From positions 1-22,400 of the IMG/VR virus record IMGVR_UViG_3300046001_008050: a stretch of 22,400 bases of DNA, one strand, 5' to 3'. Of the stretch, positions 5,710 through 11,586 are shown piece after piece (within the stretch, counting starts at the first letter, position 1; every line of letters starts with the position of its first letter). A program made the position numbers and the translations under genes. The notes under the pieces are model-generated. The model did no database searches, had not been told where the DNA came from, and saw only the letters and a program-made list of their open reading frames with translations. The DNA is from a virus.

Positions 5710-5958
5710 CTAACGACCTTTTCTCACTCGTCTTACAGTGCGCTCATTGACATCGAACATCAGCGCAATCTCTTCTGCCGTGCCGGTGGCTGCCCTGATT
5801 GCATCCCGGTAACAAGGCCCACGTTTTTTGATGTAAATCATCTCTCCAGAGAAGCGAAAGCGCAGCGTTTCGTCTATTTTGTCTTTGTCTTTTTTGCTGA
5901 TCTTGGCAATTTCTGCGACGGATTCAATAACGGCGGTTACAAAATCATCTTGCTGCAT
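5710..5958 (-). CDS. Mor-family transcriptional activator-like protein, 82 aa
   Basis: ATG 5958 overlaps the end of the large-terminase gene by 14 bases. Upstream codons in this frame are a shadow of terminase and have no suitable start. The product starts MQQDDFVTAVIESVAEIAKI. The C-terminal half shows the Mor signature: a GEMIYIKKRG strand, then the helix-turn-helix DAIRAATGTAEEIALMFDVN and ERTVRRVRKGR. Mor proteins are DNA-binding activators of middle or late phage transcription. At 82 residues it is shorter than Mu Mor (about 129), so the N-terminal dimerisation region is reduced. A second inverted repeat lies directly downstream. It is unusual to find such a regulator between terminase and gpW. 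It may instead act as a repressor. Confidence 0.65.
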   Translation of the reverse strand: MQQDDFVTAVIESVAEIAKISKKDKDKIDETLRFRFSGEMIYIKKRGPCYRDAIRAATGTAEEIALMFDVNERTVRRVRKGR

Positions 5959-8107
5959 GGCGGCTCCGAATTCTTGAAAGGAGGTTGTTGCTTCGGGTTT
6001 GGCTGGGGGTTGGGGTTGGTGCTTCTGATTTTTTTGGGGTGATTTCGGCGTTGACCGTGACACATTCGCCATCGATAGCGCGGCCTTGGGGTGCGATGCC
6101 GGCCAGGCGCAGGGCGGCGAGCGCGTAGACCAGGCAGTCCAGTGCTTCATTTCGCGCGCGGGTTTTGATCCACTCCTGGAACGGGCGCGTGCCTTTGATG
6201 CGGGTGACCAGCTTTTCGCCGCCGAGCTGGGCGAAATATTCGTCATCAAATGCGGCAGATTGCGGGAAATGGACGTAGCCGGCGCCGTGTTTTTGCAGTT
6301 TCAGGCGCTGGTAAACGGTCACTTTGGCACCGTCGACCCCGACCGGCTCAACGGGTGCGCCTTTTTTGCGCTTGGTGCGCAGGCGCTGTTTGCGTTTTTT
6401 GTCGTCTTCAACCACCGGGCGCGCCATGCCTTGCACGCCTTTGACGGCAAAGCACCAGGCGAGCGGCTTGACGAAGGCGTAGACGGCGCTGGCGTTGTAG
6501 CCGCTGTCGATGGCGGCGACGCGCACGCCGTATTCCTTGAGTTCTTCGTGCAGTTCAAGATAAACACCGGGCGCGGTGGTGTCGCCGGGGATAATCAGGT
6601 GATCAACTAGCCAGCCCTCTTCGCCATCGCCCCAGGCGACGATGGTGGCTTCGAGGCGGTCTTTTTGGACGTCGACCCCGGCGGTAATCAGCAGGCCGGC
6701 CACGTTTTCCAGCCCGTAGGCTTCGAGGCGGGTTTGCAGGGCGGTGGCTTCGATGCTGTCGCCGATTTCCTTCCAGACTTCGCCCAGGTAGGTATTCACA
6801 AAGGCTTTAAGTTCGGCGCTGTCGCCTTGGCAATTCAGCCATTTTTGAGCGATTTGCTTCCAGCCGAGGCCGAGGCCAATCGGCGCATAGAGGGCGTTGA
6901 GGTGGTAGCCACGTGCCAGCGTGATGTTGGGGCGGTCGGCGATCCAGCGTCCATGGGTGAGCATGTCGGTTTTGTGGCCTTCGTGGATTTCTCCACCGCA
7001 TTCACGGCAAACCAGCCAGGCGTCGATCACTTGCGCGGCTTCGCCTTCCGGCGTGCCTTCGGCGTGCGGGGCGGTGCGGTATTTGAGCATGGGCCATTCC
7101 ATCGGCCATTCGGCGGCGCAGTGCGGACAGGCGACGTGGTAGCGGCGGCGGTCGCTGCGTTTGTAGAGTTGGTCGATGCGGCTGGCGCCATCGACGGTGG
7201 GGGTGCTGACGTAGTAGCCCTTGGCGCGGCTGTAGGTGCGCTGGCGGTTTTCGATCAGCGTCATCGGGTCGCCCTCGCCGCCGACGTCCCAGGGGAAGGC
7301 GTCGACTTCATCGCAGATCACATACGGCAGGTGATCGGAGCGCAGGGAGTCGGGTGAGTTGGCGCCGGCTTTGATGACACGGGCGCGGGCGCCGTATTCG
7401 AGCAGGTCGCCCCGGTTTGCCTTGTTGCGGCTGGCGGTGACGGTGAGTTCGGCCAGCGCTTCGGTTTCTTCCAGCATTTTGCTGAGGCGCGGGTTGAATG
7501 AGCGGTCGCGCAGCTCGAGCGTTGGCACCACCACCAGCAAATCCTTGTTTTGCAGGTGGTGCATGATGTAGCCGAGCCAGCAATACATGGCCTCGGTGCC
7601 ACCTAGGCCGCTGGATTTGATGAATGAGACGGTGCGCACGGGCGAATGTTCGCTGAGGCTGTCCATGATTTCGCGCAAGTAGGGCGTTAGCGCGGTGTTC
7701 CAGCGGCCGGGTGCGTTGGTGCCGGATTTTATCCAGCGGTGGCGGTCTGCCCATTGGCTGACGGTGAGCAGGTCGCGCGGTTTTGCGCCGCGCTTGAAGC
7801 GTTCGCCGAGTTCCGGCAGCGCGCCGCTGGCGGCTTCGACATCGCAGCCGATGCCGGTGAGCAGCTCGTGGGCGGCGTCGGACATCAGGTAGTGCACGCG
7901 GGTTTCGTCTTGCGTTCCTTCTATCGCCGATAAAAAGCGCTCGACCATGGCGTCGACCGCATTAAGCAGGACGGCGCGCACCGAGGCGGCGGCGCGGGCG
8001 AGATCGTCGGCGCTGCGCGTGGCGGCCAGCGCTTTGTCGTAGTCTTCGCGGGCAGAGAGCGCCCGGAGTTTGTCGCGCTCGGTTTGAAGTTCGGCGATGG
8101 TGGCCAT
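5945..8107 (-). CDS. Terminase large subunit, GpA family, with N-terminal extension, 720 aa
   Basis: ATG 8107. Residues 1-100 are a helical extension. The GpA-type ATPase starts near residue 112 (LLTVSQWADRHRWI). The Walker A region is the deviant KSSGLGGTEAM (164-174), with the lysine at the front of the loop as in lambda gpA (KSARVGYSK) rather than the usual GKT. Walker B is YVICDEVDAF (262-271). CPHC and CREC pairs near residues 333 and 375 form a zinc ribbon. The nuclease half has AGVDVQKDRLEATIVAW (first acidic cluster) and AAIDSGYNASAVYAFV. A Gln/Thr/Pro-rich tail follows. The enzyme cuts concatemeric DNA and drives it into the prohead through the portal. The usual partner, a Nu1-like small subunit, is encoded upstream at 10733-11302. 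Confidence 0.95.
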   Translation of the reverse strand: MATIAELQTERDKLRALSAREDYDKALAATRSADDLARAAASVRAVLLNAVDAMVERFLSAIEGTQDETRVHYLMSDAAHELLTGIGCDVEAASGALPELGERFKRGAKPRDLLTVSQWADRHRWIKSGTNAPGRWNTALTPYLREIMDSLSEHSPVRTVSFIKSSGLGGTEAMYCWLGYIMHHLQNKDLLVVVPTLELRDRSFNPRLSKMLEETEALAELTVTASRNKANRGDLLEYGARARVIKAGANSPDSLRSDHLPYVICDEVDAFPWDVGGEGDPMTLIENRQRTYSRAKGYYVSTPTVDGASRIDQLYKRSDRRRYHVACPHCAAEWPMEWPMLKYRTAPHAEGTPEGEAAQVIDAWLVCRECGGEIHEGHKTDMLTHGRWIADRPNITLARGYHLNALYAPIGLGLGWKQIAQKWLNCQGDSAELKAFVNTYLGEVWKEIGDSIEATALQTRLEAYGLENVAGLLITAGVDVQKDRLEATIVAWGDGEEGWLVDHLIIPGDTTAPGVYLELHEELKEYGVRVAAIDSGYNASAVYAFVKPLAWCFAVKGVQGMARPVVEDDKKRKQRLRTKRKKGAPVEPVGVDGAKVTVYQRLKLQKHGAGYVHFPQSAAFDDEYFAQLGGEKLVTRIKGTRPFQEWIKTRARNEALDCLVYALAALRLAGIAPQGRAIDGECVTVNAEITPKKSEAPTPTPSQTRSNNLLSRIRSRHAAR

Positions 8108-8110
8108 GGG

Positions 8111-9619
8111 TTAGCCGGGGAATTTCTCGCCGGTTTCGGCGTTGACCGCGACGTTGCCGGTGTATTGCTGCCAGCGGCGGACGGCAACGTCGACGTAGGC
8201 GGGGGATAGTTCCATGGCGAAGCAAATGCGGGCGGTTTGTTCGGCGGCGATCAGGGTTGTTCCGCTGCCGCTGAATGGTTCAACACATAAACCACCTGCA
8301 GGAATGGTTGATTTAATACATCTGGCAATCATGTCCACCGGCTTTGGCGTAGCATGACCATGGCGAACTTCGCCAGTCACTCGCCCAAACTCCCACACAT
8401 CGGTCATATTGTCGTGGGTGTTGTCGAAATAAGCGCGGGTGGCGTAAAAGTCGCGCTTTAATGCGTCGTGGTCGCGCTTGAATGCGTCGTGGTCGCGCTT
8501 GAATGCGTCGTGGTCGCGGGCAGCTTGCTGAATTTTTTTATAATGCTCTGCTGTTATCAGCGTCCATTGGCTTTTTGTAACCCAATGGCTTCCCATTTGC
8601 GTTCCAGTTACACGGTTTAAATCCCTTACCGTCCAGCCGGCCTTTTTCATTTCGGCATCAAGATAGCCGCGCACAGGTTCCCATCCTTCCCAATAATTGT
8701 CGGAATTGGTGTTGAAACCCTGCTCGCCGAGGACAAAGAAAAGGCAACGCTCTGTTTGCGGTGGGTATCCGCGCATTTCTGCCGATGTAATACCAAACCC
8801 GCCTGCCTTTTTCCAGACGATTTCATTTCGCAGCGTCATCCGCTCAGAGATGGATAACCCGCCTTGATACCAAAGCCGCCAAAGTTCCGGCGCGTTTCCC
8901 CATATATATGCGCTGGCGTTGTCTTCTGCGTGCGGCCTTAATACCTTCCACCACGCCATCTGGAACGCATCCAGCTTGTCGGCGTATAAGTTATCGTTTT
9001 CTACACCGTCTTTTTCTTTTCCCATGCCATATGGCGGGTCGGCATGAATCAACGCGGCTTTTTTCCCGTCCATTAAGGCGTTGACCGCAACAGACGAGGT
9101 CGAATCACCACACATAATCCGATGCTTGCCCAGCGTCCATATATCGCCCAACTTGCTGATGACCTCAGCCTGCACGGCGGGCGTGGCGTCGGCGTCGGTG
9201 TTGCCTTCTGGCGTAGCGTCCAGGCTGGCGATCATGGCGTTGATGTCTTTGTCGTCAAAGCCGGTGAGGTCGAGATCAAAGCCCATGTCTTGCAGGTCTT
9301 TGAATTCCAGCGCGAGCATTTGCTCATCCCACCCGGCATTGGCGGCGAGTTTGTTGTCGGCGATGACATAGGCGCGTTTTTGCGCTTCGCTGAGGTGGCC
9401 GAGGCGGATGCACGGCACGCTGTCCATCTCCAGCTTGCGCGCCGCCATGACGCGACCGTGGCCGGCGATGATGCCGCCCTGCCCGTCGATCAGCACCGGG
9501 TTGGTAAAGCCAAACTCGACAATGCTGGCGGCGACTTGCGCCACTTGCGCGTCGCTGTGCGTGCGGCTGTTGCGGGCGTAGGGGATGAGCGCATCGAGCG
9601 CGATGTTTTCGATTTTCAT
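8111..9619 (-). CDS. ParB-domain / beta-class DNA methyltransferase fusion, 502 aa
   Basis: ATG 9619 overlaps the stop of the gpZ-like gene. Residues 1-115 are a ParB/Srx-like domain: NSRTHSDAQVAQVAASIVEF, then GGIIAGHGRVMAARKL (48-63). A methyltransferase follows with catalytic DPPY at 194-197, a target-recognition region, and the SAM-binding EPFSGSGTT at 447-455. Motif IV before motif I is the order of beta-class enzymes, which methylate exocyclic amines of adenine (or N4 of cytosine). A short repeat, three units of DHDA-F/L-KR, interrupts the recognition region near residues 370-391. Such ParB-MTase fusions are common in phage packaging regions and probably protect phage DNA or mark it for packaging. 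The target sequence cannot be read from the gene. Confidence 0.9.
   Translation of the reverse strand: MKIENIALDALIPYARNSRTHSDAQVAQVAASIVEFGFTNPVLIDGQGGIIAGHGRVMAARKLEMDSVPCIRLGHLSEAQKRAYVIADNKLAANAGWDEQMLALEFKDLQDMGFDLDLTGFDDKDINAMIASLDATPEGNTDADATPAVQAEVISKLGDIWTLGKHRIMCGDSTSSVAVNALMDGKKAALIHADPPYGMGKEKDGVENDNLYADKLDAFQMAWWKVLRPHAEDNASAYIWGNAPELWRLWYQGGLSISERMTLRNEIVWKKAGGFGITSAEMRGYPPQTERCLFFVLGEQGFNTNSDNYWEGWEPVRGYLDAEMKKAGWTVRDLNRVTGTQMGSHWVTKSQWTLITAEHYKKIQQAARDHDAFKRDHDAFKRDHDALKRDFYATRAYFDNTHDNMTDVWEFGRVTGEVRHGHATPKPVDMIARCIKSTIPAGGLCVEPFSGSGTTLIAAEQTARICFAMELSPAYVDVAVRRWQQYTGNVAVNAETGEKFPG
8451..8513 (-). repeat. Three tandem 21-bp units inside the methyltransferase gene
   Basis: Units at 8451-8471, 8472-8492 and 8493-8513 are identical except for one base (TTA versus TGA in plus-strand reading), with a partial fourth. 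They stay in frame and encode DHDAFKR, DHDAFKR and DHDALKR. Near-identity suggests a recent slippage expansion. Confidence 0.9.
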
Positions 9620-10287
9620 TGGGCTGTCCTGAGGGCTTCGGTGAGTGCGGCGTCAAATTGCGCTGGCCATTCGCGCAGGGCGATGGCTTTGGCTTTGCCT
9701 TGAAAGTCAAAGCGCGGTTTGTAGTGGGCGGCGGTTTGCGGAAAGATGATCAGCGGGATCAGCGCGCCGTTGGCGATCTTGTAGATGCCGCGCGGCCAGT
9801 TTTTGCCGGACTGGTCTTTGGGGTCACCGTAGAACAAATCCAGCTTGGCCGAGACTTTGACTTTGCGGCTGGTGGCTTTTTTCAGCCCTTGCTCTTTGCG
9901 GGCGACGGCGACGAGCTGGGCGATGATGCCGCGCGGGATGTTGCCGTATTCGTTGAGCTTGATGGCCGCCGGTAGCTTGAGGCCGGCTTTACCGGGCTGG
10001 CGGGTGCCGCCGGCGATCTGGTATTCCATGTATTTGGCTTGCGCGGCCATGAATCCGACGGTGGTTTCGAGCTTTGCCTTATTGGCATAGCTGAGAACGC
10101 GCACGCCCCTTTTGGTGAAGGGCGTCGGTTTATCAATGGCGCGCTCTATTTCTGCTGGCATGGCGTCGGCAATGGCTTTGCCGGTGGCGTTGAGGGCTTT
10201 GCTGGCGGCAAAGGCGACTTGCTTTCCCAGGCCAGCGACGTGCGCTTTGACGGCTTCCAGCCCTTTGATGTCGACTTGGATTTTCAT
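9616..10287 (-). CDS. Minor tail protein Z-like / head-tail joining protein, 223 aa
   Basis: I start at ATG 10287, four bases into the end of the upstream zinc-finger gene. The longer open frame upstream is an Arg/Pro-rich shadow. The sequence starts MKIQVDIKGLEAVKAHVAGL. It then has FAASKALNATGKAIADAMP, PTPFTKRGVRVL, a MEYQIAGGTRQPGKAG turn and KLNEYGNIPRG. The order 'KALN.TG', 'DKPTPFTKRGVRV', 'YMEYQIAGGTR' fits the gpZ-like family of lambda-type phages, which are small neck or tail-completion proteins. In lambda gpZ lies with the tail genes. Here it sits between the two terminase subunits, so either it moved or it has a packaging-linked role. The final third is basic and aromatic with no catalytic motif. 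Confidence 0.65.
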   Translation of the reverse strand: MKIQVDIKGLEAVKAHVAGLGKQVAFAASKALNATGKAIADAMPAEIERAIDKPTPFTKRGVRVLSYANKAKLETTVGFMAAQAKYMEYQIAGGTRQPGKAGLKLPAAIKLNEYGNIPRGIIAQLVAVARKEQGLKKATSRKVKVSAKLDLFYGDPKDQSGKNWPRGIYKIANGALIPLIIFPQTAAHYKPRFDFQGKAKAIALREWPAQFDAALTEALRTAQ

Positions 10288-10490
10288 CGCCCTGCCCTTT
10301 CCCGCTTTTGCAGGTCTTGCAGGCATTCGCGCCAGGCTTCGCAGGTTGGGCCGAAGTTGGTTCGCGTGGCGTAGTTGCAGCCGGTGCAGATTTCGCCGGG
10401 GTAGTCGCGTTGTGGCTGGTTGCGGGCGTGTGCCAGGCAGAGGGCGCGGTCTTGTTGCTCGCGCTCTTGGCCGCGTTCGATGTCGTCCAT
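10284..10490 (-). CDS. TraR/DksA-like small zinc-finger protein, 68 aa
   Basis: ATG 10490 abuts the end of the upstream gene. The N-terminal helix MDDIERGQEREQQDRAL leads to ICTGCNYATRTNFGPTCEAW and then RECLQDLQKRER. The cysteine pairs CxxC near 35-38 and C/C near 50-55 resemble the zinc site of the short TraR/YbiI-type relatives of DksA, which bind in the RNA polymerase secondary channel. The second pair is spaced CEAWREC, wider than the typical CxxC, so the metal site may be altered or the protein may be a different small zinc finger. It is co-translated with the gpZ-like gene. A role in adjusting host transcription is an inference. Confidence 0.6.
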   Translation of the reverse strand: MDDIERGQEREQQDRALCLAHARNQPQRDYPGEICTGCNYATRTNFGPTCEAWRECLQDLQKRERAGR

Positions 10491-10736
10491 TTAGCGGATT
10501 TCCTTTTTTGGTTTGGCCCATGGGCCGACGTGGGTTTCGTTGAGGGCGATTGTTTTGTTACGGTCAACGGTGAATTTGCAGCCGATTTCCCGCCCGTTTT
10601 CGCGGGCGTAAAAGTCGCTGCTGCCGGCCATGCCGTTGCGGATGGACGGGTCGATCTGGTCGCGGCCAAATGCGTCGCGCAGTTCGTCGATCCAGGCGGC
10701 GACGGTGGGCATGGTTTTGCGTAGGGGCTTGGTCAT
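10491..10736 (-). CDS. Conserved phage protein of unknown function, 81 aa
   Basis: ATG 10736 overlaps the stop of the small terminase gene by four bases. The sequence has TVAAWIDELRDAFGRDQIDPSIR, then GMAGSSDFYARENGREIG, and ends with VGPWAKPKKEIR. Small proteins with this AWIDxLRxAFG...FxAxENG pattern are frequent in phage packaging regions. The match is recalled and no function is established. It has no signal, membrane or metal motif. The tight coupling from small terminase through this gene to the zinc-finger gene suggests a shared packaging or late-stage role. Confidence 0.65.
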   Translation of the reverse strand: MTKPLRKTMPTVAAWIDELRDAFGRDQIDPSIRNGMAGSSDFYARENGREIGCKFTVDRNKTIALNETHVGPWAKPKKEIR

Positions 10737-11302
10737 TGGCCGGCCTTTCGCATGCGGCGCAGGGCGGCGGGGAATTCGGCTTTGAGGTGGCGGCGCAGGG
10801 TGGCGAGTTCGCTGGCGAGCAGGCGGCGGCGTTCTTCTTTGCTGCTGGCGACGGCCAGGCGCGGGGCGGTTTGGTCGATGACGCGCTCGATGCTGGCGCG
10901 GAGCATGGCGCCGAGGCCGGTGGCTTCGTGGCGGATTTGCTCGAGCGGGTAGCGGGCGTGCCGGCGCAGGGCGATTTCCAGCTTGATGCTTTGGTTTTCA
11001 AAATGCAGCAGCAGGGCCTTGTAGCGCGTTCTGTTGCTTTCCCCGCCTTCTGCTATATCCGGCGCAACGTTTTCGCGCTGTGGCGCAACGCTGACAGTTT
11101 GGCCGCGCTTTTCGGCGTGCTTTTCGGCCATGTCGGTGCGGTGGCCTTGGGTTTGTTGCCAGAGTTTCAGACTGGGTTCAACGAGGATTTGGCCGTTGTC
11201 GGATTTGACGAGGCGGCCAGCGGCCAGGGCGCGGTTGATGGTGGAGCGATTTACGCCCAGGCGACGGGCGAATTCGGCTTGGGTTTCGGTTTTGGCGGTC
11301 AT
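10733..11302 (-). CDS. Terminase small subunit, Nu1-like DNA-binding protein, 189 aa
   Basis: I take ATG 11302. Upstream codons in frame only read through the repeat array and have no coding character. Residues 5-35 form a helix-turn-helix, TQAEFARRLGVNRSTINRAL, like the winged-helix DNA-binding domain of lambda Nu1. A long charged region follows: residues 85-130 include LEIALRRHARYPLEQIRHEA, and residues 140-189 are Arg/Leu-rich (RASIERVIDQ, EERRRLLASELATLRRHL). This matches the coiled C-terminal part that binds the large subunit. It would recognise the packaging site and recruit the large terminase. The dyad box array starts 17 bases upstream of its ATG, as lambda cosB adjoins nu1. No strong Shine-Dalgarno is visible. 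Confidence 0.8.
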   Translation of the reverse strand: MTAKTETQAEFARRLGVNRSTINRALAAGRLVKSDNGQILVEPSLKLWQQTQGHRTDMAEKHAEKRGQTVSVAPQRENVAPDIAEGGESNRTRYKALLLHFENQSIKLEIALRRHARYPLEQIRHEATGLGAMLRASIERVIDQTAPRLAVASSKEERRRLLASELATLRRHLKAEFPAALRRMRKAGQ

Positions 11303-11318
11303 TGGCTTGTCTTTTGGG

Positions 11319-11586
11319 TTGACGTTCCAGACGTTCCGGGCGACGTTCCATAGGTGACCGCTTGTAAGTCTTTGATTTTTTGTATACGTTCCAGACGTTC
11401 CAGACGTTCCATAGGGGGTACACGTATACGCGAGGGGCATGTGTGCATAGGTGTGGTTTTGTTGTGTGTGATGTGTACACGTGCGCGGGGGTATGGAACG
11501 TCTGGAACGTCTGGAACATGCCTTGTGCCGCAAGGGTTTCCGGTTTTGGGGGTATGGAACATTGCCTGGAACGTCTGGAACGTCAA
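11319..11586. repeat. Dyad-symmetric array of twelve ACGTTCC boxes; candidate packaging site or replication origin
   Basis: Six ACGTTCC boxes start at 11322, 11331, 11343, 11386, 11395 and 11404. Six in reverse orientation (GGAACGT, or GGAACAT at two places) start at 11495, 11504, 11513, 11556, 11568 and 11577. Spacings are 9, 12, 43, 9, 9 and then the mirror image 9, 9, 43, 12, 9, exactly symmetric about 11452.5. The two 92-bp arms align without gaps (62 of 92 identical). Boxes are conserved while the 36-bp spacers within the arms are not. The array fills the whole gap between primase and small terminase, and its outer right box overlaps the primase stop. It could be a Nu1 binding site (cosB/pac), an iteron-type origin or an RNA hairpin control element. 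Confidence 0.9.

Noticed and set aside
5710-6249. 179-aa version of the Mor-like protein
   Set aside because: Residues before ATG 5958 are a shadow of the terminase gene with Ser/Pro/Ala bias.
6665-7357. 230-aa plus-strand frame opposite the large terminase
   Set aside because: Gly/Val/Phe-rich antisense shadow of a clearly conserved gene.
9616-10521. 301-aa version of the gpZ-like protein starting at 10521
   Set aside because: The added 78 residues are an Arg/Pro-rich antisense-type shadow of the zinc-finger gene in another frame; ATG 10287 matches the operon overlap pattern.
11303-11582. Open frames on both strands across the box array (WNV/GTS repeat peptides), including extensions of the small terminase frame upstream of 11302
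   Set aside because: The periodic peptides arise from the 9-bp box repeats in several frames at once. The helix-turn-helix domain starts right after ATG 11302, and nothing before it has coding character.
11319-11586. CRISPR array
   Set aside because: Repeat units are 7-9 bp at 9- to 43-bp steps in both orientations, with no uniform spacers and no cas genes.
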